Source: Halorussus lipolyticus
GTDB taxonomy: Archaea; Halobacteriota; Halobacteria; Halobacteriales; Haladaptataceae
NCBI RefSeq assembly: GCF_029338375.1
Contig: NZ_CP119804.1
Coordinates: 1,364,001-1,428,000 of the forward strand
Direction: 5' to 3'
Length of the DNA: 64,000 nucleotides
Shown: piece by piece, positions 42,663 to 50,943 of the stretch
How the letters are laid out: each line of letters begins with the position of its first letter
Numbering within the stretch: the first letter of the stretch is position 1
Program-made: the position numbers and the translations under genes
The notes under the pieces: generated by a model
What the model was told of the DNA's origin: nothing
The model's input: the letters and a program-made list of their open reading frames with translations, nothing else
Database searches by the model: none

Positions 42663-43349
42663 GTGTTCCGCGAGGCCCTGACCTATCCGGTCCGAGGAGA
42701 CCACGAGACCCTTCTCGTCGGTGTCATTCTCTCGCTGGCGGTCGGTCTCCTCGCCAGACTCGGCGTCCTCGCGCTCCTCGCAGTCGTTCCCGTGGTCCTG
42801 CTGGCAGGCTATGCCCTCGCAGTCGTCCGGGCCACCGCGGAGTCCGGCGGTAGCACCGCGTCACTGCGCGAGGACTCGCCGCCCCGGTTCGGCGACTTCC
42901 GGGCGCTCGCAGGCGACGGCCTCCGGGCGCTGGTCGTCGCGGGTAGCTTCCTGCTGGTGCCGGCCGTCGGCCTCGCAGTGACGGTTCGCGGCGCGGCCGC
43001 CGGCGGTGGGCCGGCGGGACTGGGCGCGACCGTCTTCGTCCTCGGCGCAAGTACGACGGTCCTGCTGGTCTCGCTGGCGTTCGCCTACCTCCTGCCCGCG
43101 GCGCTGGCCGGGGTCGCCCGGCGTGGCGACCTCTCGGGGGCCTTCGACCGCGGGCGACTCCGCCGCCTCGCCGGCGACGGTGGCTACTTCGTCGGGTCGG
43201 TCGGAGCGTTGGTGGTCGGGGCGAGCGCAGTGGTCCTCCTCGGGTCGCTGACAGCACTGGGTCGGCCCGGCGAGGTGGCGGCGCTCGCGCTCTCGTTCTA
43301 CGCGCTGGTCGCGGTCGCTCGGCTACTGGGTCGTGGAGTCGCTCGATGA
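42663..43349 (+). CDS. DUF4013-like membrane protein, second copy
   Basis: A 228-residue paralogue of the protein at 41762, with matching starts (MFREALTYPVRGDHETLLVG against MFETALRYLVDGDDGVETIL) and the same order of spans. It starts with GTG 42663. The long extracytoplasmic loop of the first copy is replaced by a short Gly/Ala-rich stretch. Tandem paralogues may form a heteromer. GC content is even higher than in neighbours. Confidence 0.72.
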   Translation: MFREALTYPVRGDHETLLVGVILSLAVGLLARLGVLALLAVVPVVLLAGYALAVVRATAESGGSTASLREDSPPRFGDFRALAGDGLRALVVAGSFLLVPAVGLAVTVRGAAAGGGPAGLGATVFVLGASTTVLLVSLAFAYLLPAALAGVARRGDLSGAFDRGRLRRLAGDGGYFVGSVGALVVGASAVVLLGSLTALGRPGEVAALALSFYALVAVARLLGRGVAR

Positions 43350-43592
43350 GGAATCGTCGGCTGTCGAGTATTCTAACTACCGCAGTAGCAGTCGCTCAGG
43401 GTCTTGAACAGACGGGGTAGGTAAACCAGCGGTACCACACGTGGAAACCACGCGGGCTGAAAGGGGCTGGCCGACCGTGCCGTCTACGTCTCGCTTTCTT
43501 TTGTCGGTACAAAACACCTCCGATACGCCGGCCCGGTGACCGGCGGCGACTCGATAGCCTGTCACGGCCGTCGTCCAACGTTCGACCGCAGG

Positions 43593-43602
43593 TAACTTAT
43601 CG
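43593..43602 (+). promoter_or_regulatory. TATA element for the Pelota gene
   Basis: TAACTTATCG centred about 27 bp before ATG 43624. The 270-bp spacer before it has a weak family 1-like box at 43452-43470 (CGGGCTGAAAGGGGCTGGCC) without a visible tail. Confidence 0.5.
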
Positions 43603-43623
43603 CCTGCCGACCCATTTCCGGAC

Positions 43624-44691
43624 ATGCGAATCAGCAACCGCCAGCGGGTCGATGGGGGCGGAGAGCGCATCACGCTCGTCCCCGAGAGTCTGGACGACCT
43701 CTGGCATCTCACCTACGTCCTCGAACCCGGCGACCTCGTGTCGGGCGACACCACCCGGCGCATCCAGCGCAACGACGACCAGATGCGCGACACCGGCGGC
43801 GAGCGAGAACACATGCACGTCACCATCGAGGTCGAATCGGTCGAGTTCCACAAGTTCGCCAACCGCCTCCGGGTCGGCGGCGTCATCGAGAACTGCTCGC
43901 GCGAGGACCAACTCGGCCAGCACCACACCATCAACTTCGAGGAGAACAAGGAACTCGCCATCGAGAAGGTCTGGAAGCCCGACCAACTCGACCGCTTGGA
44001 GGAGGCCGAGGAGGCCACCGACAATCCCGACGTGGCCATCGTCACGGTCGAGGAGGGCCAAGCCCACATCCACACCGTCGCCCAGTACGGGGCCGAGGAG
44101 CGCGCCGAGTTCACCGGCACGACCGGGAAGGGCGAGTACGCCCGAGGCCGGGACGAACTGTTCGCGGAACTCACCGATGCCGTCTCGCGCCTCGACGTGG
44201 ACGCCATCGTCCTCGCCGGACCGGGGTTCACCAAGCAGGACGCCTACGACTACATCGAGGAGGAACACCCCGACCTGACCGAGAAGATAACCACGGTAGA
44301 CACCAGCGCGGTCGGCGACCGAGGAGTCCACGAGGTCCTCAAGCGCGGCGCGGTCGAGGAGGTCCAGAAGGAGACCCGCATCGCCGAGGAGGCCGAACTC
44401 ATCGACGAACTCACCCGCCGAATCGGCGAGGGGGCCAGAGCGGCCTACGGTGCCGAGCAGGTCCAGAAGGCCGCCGACTTCGGGGCCATCGAGCATCTCC
44501 TGTTGCTGGACGAGCGCCTGCGGGTCGAGCGCGGCAACGAGGGCGAGTGGGACTTCGACGTGAACGACCTCATCACCACGACCGAGCAGAAGGGCGGCGA
44601 CGTGACCGTCTTCTCCAGCGAGTTCGCGCCGGGCGACCAACTCGAAGGGTTCGGCGGCATCGCCGCGCTCCTGCGCTACCGGTTGGAGTAA
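43624..44691 (+). CDS. pelA: Pelota (Dom34) mRNA surveillance protein
   Basis: A 355-residue protein with the three eRF1-like domains. [20 protein letters not shown] and [18 protein letters not shown] open domain 1, an Sm-like RNA-binding fold. Domain 2 (about residues 130-260) contains [16 protein letters not shown] in the expected place and lacks the GGQ motif of release factors. Domain 3 has HLLLLDERL, the contact surface for the aEF1A/ABCE1 partner. It splits stalled ribosomes with ABCE1. Its position just after the rqcH region fits translation rescue. Confidence 0.93.
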   Translation: MRISNRQRVDGGGERITLVPESLDDLWHLTYVLEPGDLVSGDTTRRIQRNDDQMRDTGGEREHMHVTIEVESVEFHKFANRLRVGGVIENCSREDQLGQHHTINFEENKELAIEKVWKPDQLDRLEEAEEATDNPDVAIVTVEEGQAHIHTVAQYGAEERAEFTGTTGKGEYARGRDELFAELTDAVSRLDVDAIVLAGPGFTKQDAYDYIEEEHPDLTEKITTVDTSAVGDRGVHEVLKRGAVEEVQKETRIAEEAELIDELTRRIGEGARAAYGAEQVQKAADFGAIEHLLLLDERLRVERGNEGEWDFDVNDLITTTEQKGGDVTVFSSEFAPGDQLEGFGGIAALLRYRLE

Positions 44692-44712
44692 GCGAAAGAC
44701 GACCCCCGACCC

Positions 44713-45126
44713 ATGAATCTGGAACGCTGGCTGGATTACGTCTTCTTCGCCGGTCTGGAAGTCTCGGTGCTGTCGATTCCGGCGCTCGTAATCCTGCTGT
44801 TCGCCACCCCGCAGGGTCCGATTTCGCTGGCCGCGCTGACCGCGGTCTGCGCGCTGACCTGCGCCGTCGGCACTCTCCGCGGCGGGTGGTTCGATTCGCG
44901 GGACTGGCCGCCGCCGGGCGACCCCTACACCATCCCGGTCCGGTCGGCCTACTATAGCGCGACCATCGCCGGGGCGGCCTATCTGGGGTCCGCTGGCCTC
45001 GTCGCGCTTGACACGCCGGTCGCCGGTATCGCAATCGCGGCGCTCGTCTCGGTCGTCGGTGCCGCCGCGCTCCCCCGCGTCCTCGGCGGCGTGGCCTCGC
45101 TGGCCGACCGCCTTCAGTCAGTCTGA
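44713..45126 (+). CDS. Haloarchaeal membrane protein, unknown function
   Basis: A 137-residue protein with four hydrophobic spans (about 10-30, 34-52, 78-97 and 104-123). A short loop, GGWFDSRDWPPPGDPYTIPV, is Trp/Pro-rich and probably periplasmic. It follows pelA by 21 bp and is co-transcribed with it. I recognise no family name with certainty. The conservation of the pelA linkage in other genomes would be informative. Confidence 0.7.
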   Translation: MNLERWLDYVFFAGLEVSVLSIPALVILLFATPQGPISLAALTAVCALTCAVGTLRGGWFDSRDWPPPGDPYTIPVRSAYYSATIAGAAYLGSAGLVALDTPVAGIAIAALVSVVGAAALPRVLGGVASLADRLQSV

Positions 45127-45305
45127 ACCGAGGACGACCGCGGGCAATACGTATCATCGTTTTCGATTGTATTTTATTTGGTTAGCACTTCTAAAGGTAC
45201 TTCTCTCGCGTAATCGTCGGTCGCTACCTCCGACCCTGAGCTTCGACCGCTCCGAATCGCCCCGGAACAGGCAACTTTTTCCACCCGCTACCCTACAAAT
45301 CCGGT

Positions 45306-46433
45306 ATGAACCTCTCGGACGAACAGCAGGCCATCCGCGACGTGGTGCGGGAGTTCGCGGTCGAAGAAATCCGCCCGACCGCCGAAGCAGGCGACCGAGA
45401 ACAGACCTTCCCCGAGGAGGTCTGGGACGGACTCGCCGACCTCGACATGACCAGTCTCACGGTGCCCGAGGAGTACGGCGGCCTCGACGTGGACCGCCTG
45501 ACCTACAGCATCGTCAACGAGGAGGTCGCTTACGGCCAACTCGCGGTTGCGACCGCACTGTCGGTCCACAGCCTCGCAACCTCCTGCATCGCCGAGTTCG
45601 GCGACGAGGACCAGAAGGAACGCTGGCTTCCCGACATGGCCGAGGGTCGCCCGGTGGGCGCGTTCGCGCTCTCGGAACCCCAAGCCGGTTCCAACCCGGC
45701 CGAGATGACCACCGAGGCCCGACGCGAGGGCGACGAGTACGTCATCAACGGCAAGAAGCAGTGGATAACCAACGGCCACCGCGCTGGCGTCGTCGTCCTG
45801 TTCGCCAAGACCGACCGCGACGACCCGCGGTCTGTCACCCAGTTCGTCGTGCCGAAGGACGCCGACGGTCTCGAAGTCGGCAAGAAGGAAGACAAACTGG
45901 GCCTTCGCGCCAGCGACACCACGACCCTCATCTTCGAGGACGTGCGCATCCCCGCCGAAAACCGCCTGACAGAGGAGGGCAAGGGCCTCTCGGCGGCCTT
46001 CCACATCCTGAACGGCGGGCGCATCGGCATCGCAAGCCAGTCGGTCGGACTGGCCCAGTCGGCGCTGGACGAGGCAGTCGAGTACTCGCAGGACCGCGAG
46101 CAGTTCGACCAGCCGATTTCGGAGATTCAGACGATTCGCCACAAACTGGCCGACATGCAGACCCAACTGCAGGCCGCCCGCCTGCTGACTCGGGACGCCG
46201 CCCGGCGCGACGACCGGGGCGAGAATGTCGAGATGGCCGCCAGCATGGCCAAGTACTTCGCCAGCGAGGCCGCGGTCGATGTGGCCAACGAGGCGGTCCA
46301 GATTCACGGCGGGTACGGCTACACCACCGACTTCGACGTGGAGCGACTCTACCGCGACTCGAAGATTCTGCCCATCTACGAGGGGACCTCCGAGATTCAG
46401 AAGAAAGTCATCGCGCGGAACGTGCTGGAGTAG
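45306..46433 (+). CDS. Acyl-CoA dehydrogenase
   Basis: A 375-residue FAD enzyme. FALSEPQAGSNPAEM (about residue 118) is the acyl-CoA and FAD contact, KQWITNGHRAGVVVLFAKT follows, the region IASQSVGLAQSALDEAVEYS begins the C-terminal helical bundle, and QIHGGYGYTTDFDVERLYRD contains the family signature. The catalytic Glu is in LPIYEGTSEIQKKV (about residue 358). It oxidises an acyl-CoA to the enoyl-CoA, in beta-oxidation or branched-chain degradation. No ETF or thiolase gene is adjacent, so the substrate is open. Confidence 0.9.
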   Translation: MNLSDEQQAIRDVVREFAVEEIRPTAEAGDREQTFPEEVWDGLADLDMTSLTVPEEYGGLDVDRLTYSIVNEEVAYGQLAVATALSVHSLATSCIAEFGDEDQKERWLPDMAEGRPVGAFALSEPQAGSNPAEMTTEARREGDEYVINGKKQWITNGHRAGVVVLFAKTDRDDPRSVTQFVVPKDADGLEVGKKEDKLGLRASDTTTLIFEDVRIPAENRLTEEGKGLSAAFHILNGGRIGIASQSVGLAQSALDEAVEYSQDREQFDQPISEIQTIRHKLADMQTQLQAARLLTRDAARRDDRGENVEMAASMAKYFASEAAVDVANEAVQIHGGYGYTTDFDVERLYRDSKILPIYEGTSEIQKKVIARNVLE

Positions 46434-46504
46434 TCCGAACCCCACGAGACCGCTCGAACCACCGCTACACTTATTATCTCGCTATTTAAACCGGAGAAAA
46501 CGTT

Positions 46505-46909
46505 ATGGTCGTTTCCGAGGACTCGAAGCTAGTCGATTTCGACGCGGACGCCGCGCTGGCTTCTGCCCGCGAGGAGTTCGAGGGAGAGATTCGCCTCTGC
46601 GTGGAGTACACCGCCGACGAGTTCCACACCCTCTACGCCGACGAGACGACGCTCGCGCTCTACGGCGACCGCGAGCAGATGGCCGACCACTTCGAGGAGG
46701 TCCACTCCTACGTCCACGTCGATTTCACCGAGCGCGACCTGTTCGAAGACGTGTTCGTCGGCGCGGGCGGCGTCCGGTCGTTCGTCGCCCAGATGGACCA
46801 CGTGACGTTGGTTCGGGTCCTCTCGGGTCAGCAGGGCCTGTTCTTCTCGACCGACCCCGGAGCCGAGGTGACGGCGCTCGTGGAGGCCGTCGAGGACGAA
46901 CTGGACTGA
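46505..46909 (+). CDS. Haloarchaeal conserved protein, 134 residues
   Basis: An acidic alpha/beta protein: helix FDADAALASAREEFEGEIRL, then strands with CVEYTADEFHTLYADE, and a second helix-strand unit ending LSGQQGLFFSTDPGAEVTAL. The recurrent Arg-Val-Leu and Phe-Phe-Ser elements resemble a family (DUF7522-like) I have seen in halophiles, but the name is uncertain. A TATA-like CTATTTAAACC sits about 25 bp before the start. The HAD gene begins 42 bp after its stop. Confidence 0.7.
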   Translation: MVVSEDSKLVDFDADAALASAREEFEGEIRLCVEYTADEFHTLYADETTLALYGDREQMADHFEEVHSYVHVDFTERDLFEDVFVGAGGVRSFVAQMDHVTLVRVLSGQQGLFFSTDPGAEVTALVEAVEDELD

Positions 46910-46950
46910 CCACCGACACCTCTTTTTCGGCGGTGGCCCTACCGCGAGTC

Positions 46951-47487
46951 GTGACCCGAGACGACGCCGACGAGTTGGCCGCGGTGGTCTACGACCTCGA
47001 CGGGACGCTGGTCCGACTCGACGTGGACTGGGAGGCGGTAGACGCCGGACTGGTGGCCCTGCTGGAACGCGAGGGCGTGGATACCGACCCCCTGACGATG
47101 TGGGAACACCTCGACGCCGCCGAAGAGGCCGGCGTGGGCGACGAGGCCGACGAACTCGTCGCCGAGGCCGAGCGCGAGGGGGCCGAGAACTCCCGGCGAC
47201 TCGAACTCGCGGACGCTCTCACCGACCGCGAGATTCCGGTCGGCGTCTGCTCGCTCAACCACGAGTCGGCGGTCCGCATTGCCTTGGACCGCCACGACCT
47301 GACCCGACACGTCGAGAGCGTGGTCGGCCGGGGGACCGTGCCCGAGCGAAAACCCCACCCGCGCCCCCTGCTGGCGGCAATCGAGGAGTTGGGCGTCGAA
47401 CCCGAGAACGTCCTGTTCGTCGGCGACTCGGCGAGTGACGAGAAGACCGCCGAACGCGCCGGGACGAAGTTCGAGTGGGTGGAGTGA
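46951..47487 (+). CDS. HAD-superfamily hydrolase
   Basis: A 178-residue phosphatase. VVYDLDGTLVRLDVD (about residues 12-26) holds the nucleophile Asp and the acid Asp. The small cap is helical, VCSLNHESAVRIAL contains motif II, RKPHPRPLLAAIEELGV supplies motif III Lys, and VLFVGDSASDEKTAERAG is motif IV. The start is the GTG at 46951; a GTG 18 bases earlier is also in frame. Its order and spacing with the gene at 46505 suggest one transcript. The substrate is unknown; the small cap suggests phosphoglycolate-like or sugar phosphates. Confidence 0.8.
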   Translation: MTRDDADELAAVVYDLDGTLVRLDVDWEAVDAGLVALLEREGVDTDPLTMWEHLDAAEEAGVGDEADELVAEAEREGAENSRRLELADALTDREIPVGVCSLNHESAVRIALDRHDLTRHVESVVGRGTVPERKPHPRPLLAAIEELGVEPENVLFVGDSASDEKTAERAGTKFEWVE

Positions 47488-47532
47488 GACGAAGTTTCGT
47501 CGGGACGCGTTCGGTGATACCGACGACCAGTC

Positions 47533-47660
47533 TGGGTGGACTGAAAGGGGCCGCGAGCTCGCATTTACTGTAGTCGTCTCAGCACGGCCAGTATTTCGCG
47601 GGCGCAGAACTGCGCCCGCGAAATATCCTGCTGAGCGACTGCGAGCGGGCGGGGGATTTC
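47533..47660 (+). repeat. Family 1 intergenic hairpin repeat (strongest hairpin)
   Basis: TGGGTGGACTGAAAGGGGCC is followed by an outer stem (AGTCGTCTCAGCA at 47572-47584 with TGCTGAGCGACT at 47629-47640) and, inside it, a perfect 16-bp stem, 47592-47607 with 47610-47625, closed by two bases. The tail GCGAGCGGGCGGGGGATTTC follows. This is a 70-base double-stem structure in a spacer with no coding frame. The two conserved boxes lie just outside the stem, one on each side. Confidence 0.65.
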
Positions 47661-47719
47661 TAAAGCGTCATCACTGCAGGCTCACGTTCTACTGATTTGA
47701 CTGAACCCGAGGAGACGAT

Positions 47720-47956
47720 TCACTCCTGACTCCGAGCGTACAGAAACACGCCCACTGCGACGACGAACCAGACCAGCGCGCCGACCCGAATCGCAAACTC
47801 GGCTCTCGCGGCCCACGTCGGGAGCGAGACCCCGACGAGCAGAGAGACGACGGCGACGACCGGCGCGCCCACGACGATGGTGAGGGCGAAGGTGGTCTGC
47901 ATCACCCACGCGTAATCGACGCCCTCGGGGTCGTGGGACTCGACTGGTTCGGGCAC
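47720..47956 (-). CDS. Two-span membrane protein, 78 residues
   Basis: MPEPVESHDPEGVDYAWVMQ is polar, then two hydrophobic segments (about residues 22-42 and 54-74) end in YARSQE. The short Asp/Glu start with a Tyr-Ala-Trp motif and the paired spans are the pattern of a small haloarchaeal membrane protein family (possibly DUF5822-type, name uncertain). A single gene without linked partners. Confidence 0.65.
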   Translation of the reverse strand: MPEPVESHDPEGVDYAWVMQTTFALTIVVGAPVVAVVSLLVGVSLPTWAARAEFAIRVGALVWFVVAVGVFLYARSQE

Positions 47957-48037
47957 GTCTGGAACGCGGGACGCTCGGGGCTTAAACGTTGCAGTCTTAG
48001 GCCCTCCAGAAGTAGTCGAGACCGACAGCAGAGAATT

Positions 48038-48745
48038 TTAGTTTATATTCGGACAGTCACAGTTGTTGTCTATTACGTATGCCTCGGAGTCTCCGGGCTG
48101 AACACCTAGTTTAGAGTAGGGGTAGACATTGATTAATTCAGCCAGATTAGCTGCTCCGTAGACGAAGTGTCCCTGAAGTTGCGCAGTTCCGTTGTACTCT
48201 CCGGTATCCTTGTTCTTTGACCCGTTTTGGACTCCTTTATAAGTCCACGCAAAATCTACATCCGTAGCGTATGCACTATGAGAAATGCTATCCACTGTAT
48301 TTAGATCGTCCCAACTCCAATTAACTTGATGGTGGAACTTCCAAGCGTTTGTTCCGTACCACGTTTTTGCTGGGTAGACGATTTCGTCGCTTGATTCTCC
48401 AGAAGAACTGGTGCTAACACCAGAGTTGGTAACTCTCTTTCTACCTATTTTCGTCACTTTCTGAGATTCCAGAACTGCCTCCTGTCGATTAGGGGTCAAC
48501 TCTTGGAAAATGGCCTCTTGTTCGTCTTCTTCGTACTCATGGAATTTCAGCATGAATTCCTTTAATTCGCCGCGGTCAGTAGGATTGAACCGCAGATCAA
48601 TATTCTCGTGGTTTTCAGATGGGGACTTCACTGACTCTTTTGCAAGAGTGTTTCCAACAAAGCTTAGTCCCAGAGCGGAGGAAAGTCCGTAGGAGACCAC
48701 TTTTCTACGGCTGTGTTCGCCATATTTATTATTATCTTTTGACAT
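48038..48745 (-). CDS. Tat-exported protein of unknown type, AT-rich gene
   Basis: A 235-residue precursor from ATG 48745; the frame is open to 48787 but the first part overlaps a promoter. The N-terminus has SRRKVVSYGLSSALGLSFVG, a twin-arginine signal, followed by a polar stretch (ENHENIDLRFNPTDRGELKE). The second half (from about residue 120) has regularly spaced aromatics, TWYGTNAWKFHHQVNWSWDD, and ends with the Cys-x-Cys motif NNCDCPNIN. It is less acidic than its neighbours, and AT content is far above genome level, which points to transfer. A secreted toxin or halocin-like effector is one possibility, not demonstrated. Confidence 0.7.
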   Translation of the reverse strand: MSKDNNKYGEHSRRKVVSYGLSSALGLSFVGNTLAKESVKSPSENHENIDLRFNPTDRGELKEFMLKFHEYEEDEQEAIFQELTPNRQEAVLESQKVTKIGRKRVTNSGVSTSSSGESSDEIVYPAKTWYGTNAWKFHHQVNWSWDDLNTVDSISHSAYATDVDFAWTYKGVQNGSKNKDTGEYNGTAQLQGHFVYGAANLAELINVYPYSKLGVQPGDSEAYVIDNNCDCPNIN

Positions 48746-48859
48746 CGCAACTATATCTAGTAACAGGGTGATTAAATATGTTTTCAATAAGATAGAATAT
48801 AAACATTTTATTATCTACATAAACGACTATTATTCTGGCTTGTATATTCAGAATCACCG

Positions 48860-49102
48860 ATGTTAACACAGTATCAGAAAAATTTATTAAAGCTGATAGG
48901 GGAATCTGTGCTACTTTTATTATTTATAACTCCAATACTATATAAGATTTATTGGTCGATTGGGAAGCAGGCATTGGTTCTTCTAGGTGTAGAGTGGCCA
49001 ATAACGTTAGAAAATATGGCTGTTGGCCTTACTCTTGGCCTATTTTGTCTTATCATTTCACTACACAATACCTTTGAGCTGTTAACATATATGGAGAAAT
49101 AA
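48860..49102 (+). CDS. Small membrane protein, AT-rich gene, 80 residues
   Basis: MLTQYQKNLLKLIGESVLLL begins a first span (about residues 13-33), and a second span lies at about 54-70. Lys and Asn are common and codons are AT-ending, unlike the surrounding genome. It is divergent from the Tat-exported gene at 48038, with only about 115 bp of AT-rich spacer between the starts. It could be an immunity, export or accessory protein for that product, but no motif proves it. Confidence 0.6.
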   Translation: MLTQYQKNLLKLIGESVLLLLFITPILYKIYWSIGKQALVLLGVEWPITLENMAVGLTLGLFCLIISLHNTFELLTYMEK

Positions 49103-49189
49103 TCATATCTCGATCTTAAGATACGCTATTTGGGACGTATCGATTGTGGAACCGAACAGGTTTAACATACCGCGAACCAGTCCACGAAC

Positions 49190-50002
49190 ATGACGACCGT
49201 TCAGGACCTCGCGGAGAAGGCGGGCGAGGAGGAGATTACGATGCTGACCGCGTACGACGCGCCCACCGCCGGAATCGTGGACGAGGCCGGGGTGGACGTA
49301 ATTTTAGTCGGCGACAGCATGGGCAACGCGGTCATGGGCCACGACTCGACGCTCCCCGTGACTGTCGAGGAGATGCAGAGTCGGACCGCCTCGGTCGCTC
49401 GCGGGGCCGACGACGCGCTGGTGGTCGCTGACATGCCCTTCCTGAGTTACGGCGTGGACCGGAGCGAGGCCGTCGAGAACTGCGGCCGGATGCTCAAGGA
49501 GGCCGACGCCAACGCCGTCAAAATCGAGAGCGGTCCCCACACCGTCGAACTCACCGAGCGACTCGTGGACTTGGGGATTCCCGTGATGGCCCACCTCGGG
49601 CTTACTCCTCAGCGCGTCAACCAGTTGGGCGGCTACTTCCGGCAGGGAACCGACGAGGAGAGCGCGGGCGAGATGCTGGAACTGGCGAAGGCCCACGAGG
49701 ACGCCGGGGCCTTCTCGCTGGTACTGGAACACGTCCCCTCGAACGTCGCGGGCCAGATTACCGACGCCCTCGACATCCCGACCATCGGCATCGGCGCTGG
49801 CCCCGACACCGACGGGCAGGTCCTCGTGCTGAACGACGTGTTCGGCATGAGCGAGCGCAGTCCCTCCTTCTCCGAGCAGTTCGGCGACGTGCGCAGTGAG
49901 ATGGAGCAAGCGGTCGAGGGGTTCCGCGACGCGGTGGAGTCAGGAGAGTTCCCCGCCGAGAAGCACAGTTACGAGGAAGCCGAAATCGACGACATTTACT
50001 GA
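49190..50002 (+). CDS. panB: 3-Methyl-2-oxobutanoate hydroxymethyltransferase (ketopantoate)
   Basis: A 270-residue TIM-barrel enzyme. MLTAYDAPTAGIVDEAGVDV and VGDSMGNAVMGHDSTLPVTV hold the metal-binding Asp residues (about 21 and 47), MPFLSYGVDRSEAVENCGRM and MAHLGLTPQRVNQLGGYFRQ follow the family order, and TIGIGAGPDTDGQVLVLNDV is near the end. It converts 2-oxoisovalerate and methylene-tetrahydropterin to ketopantoate for coenzyme A synthesis. Haloarchaea lack classical panC and panD, so the pathway beyond is archaeal. It is a single gene, bordering the AT-rich island on its left. Confidence 0.9.
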   Translation: MTTVQDLAEKAGEEEITMLTAYDAPTAGIVDEAGVDVILVGDSMGNAVMGHDSTLPVTVEEMQSRTASVARGADDALVVADMPFLSYGVDRSEAVENCGRMLKEADANAVKIESGPHTVELTERLVDLGIPVMAHLGLTPQRVNQLGGYFRQGTDEESAGEMLELAKAHEDAGAFSLVLEHVPSNVAGQITDALDIPTIGIGAGPDTDGQVLVLNDVFGMSERSPSFSEQFGDVRSEMEQAVEGFRDAVESGEFPAEKHSYEEAEIDDIY

Positions 50003-50013
50003 TTTTCGGAGTT

Positions 50014-50616
50014 TCAGGCCCTTTCGATGGCGTCGGTGGTCTCGTCGGCCTTCACGTAGTCGAACAGCGCGACGGCGACCAGCGCCCCGCCGAGGCCCGC
50101 CATCGCTTCGACCGGGGTGAGAAATCCCGCGGGTCGGGCCGGAGCGACGAGGAGGCCGACCCCGACTGCGCCAGCGACGAGACCCGCCCCGACCGACTTC
50201 GCCAGCGCGTGTCCTCCCGACTGGCCCGGAACGCGGTCGGTCAGCAGTTCGTAGACGCCGAGGGTCGTGAACCCCGCGAACCCGACGAGGAGGCCGGTCC
50301 AATGGTTCGGCGGCGTCACCGAGGCCGGCCCCAGATTCGCGGCCGCCGTCGCCGCCGGAACGGCCAGATTCACGAGTCCGGTCGTCAGCGCGCCCAGAAG
50401 GCCGAGGAACCCGGCGTCCGACAGCGACGACTCCGGGGGCAGGAGGGTCACGAAACTCCGGTAGGCGACTATCGACCCGACCAGCGGGAGCGCGAGGGTC
50501 ACGGGCGTCGGTCCGTCGGCGTACACCGTCGCCGCGATGCCGTGCCCGAGGAGGGCCACCCCGAGCGCGAACAGCGCGAGGGCGTAGGCGAACCGCTCGT
50601 GTCCTGAATCGTTCAT
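50014..50616 (-). CDS. Haloarchaeal membrane protein, 200 residues
   Basis: Six or seven hydrophobic segments rich in Gly/Ala/Val (for example FAYALALFALGVALLGHGIA, LALPLVGSIVAY, LAVPAATAAANLGP) are separated by short polar loops. The N-terminus MNDSGHERF and C-terminus FDYVKADETTDAIERA are polar. No substrate-binding motif is evident and I know no named family. It is convergent with panB, with stops 11 bp apart. Confidence 0.65.
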   Translation of the reverse strand: MNDSGHERFAYALALFALGVALLGHGIAATVYADGPTPVTLALPLVGSIVAYRSFVTLLPPESSLSDAGFLGLLGALTTGLVNLAVPAATAAANLGPASVTPPNHWTGLLVGFAGFTTLGVYELLTDRVPGQSGGHALAKSVGAGLVAGAVGVGLLVAPARPAGFLTPVEAMAGLGGALVAVALFDYVKADETTDAIERA

Positions 50617-50754
50617 GTCGAGTGTCGCTCACGCCGGGGATATGAGCGTTGGGTTCGGCAGGAAAGACGTGTTTTTGTTTTCCTAAGCAATTTATGCGTT
50701 TCTCAAGCAATCTTCAGTATGGTTAAAAGTGGGAAGGAGCTAGCTACAGGCTTG

Positions 50755-50860
50755 AACAACGCCGTCTACCGCAACCGCCCCGCAACCGCACCGCTACCGC
50801 GGGCCTCACACCTCCCCAACCTCGTCGGCCACCGCCGGTGGCCGACTCCCTCGCGCGGTA
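50755..50860 (-). repeat. Family 2 intergenic repeat, inverted copy
   Basis: On the minus strand: GCGCGAGGGA, then a perfect 10-bp stem (GTCGGCCACC with GGTGGCCGAC at 50824-50833 and 50837-50846), then GAGGTTGGGGAGGTGTGAGG and a GCGGTAGCGGTGCGGTTGCG tail. The order stem, GGGGAGG and GCGGT-rich tail matches the copies at 8931 and 33023. The rest of the 327-bp spacer is GC-rich without coding signal; a T-run (GTTTTTGTTTTCC) near 50672-50684 may end the gene to its left. Confidence 0.6.
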
Positions 50861-50943
50861 TGGCGAGCGATGAACGCTCGCCGGCGCGCGCCGATTGAAG
50901 TTCGAGATTTGCGTCCGTCGCCTCCGGAAGTGCCGCGGCGAAG

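Noticed and set aside
43452..43520. A further family 1 repeat copy before the Pelota gene
   Set aside because: Only part of the 5' box matches (CTGAAAGGGGCTGGCC); no stem or tail follows, so I did not list it as a repeat.
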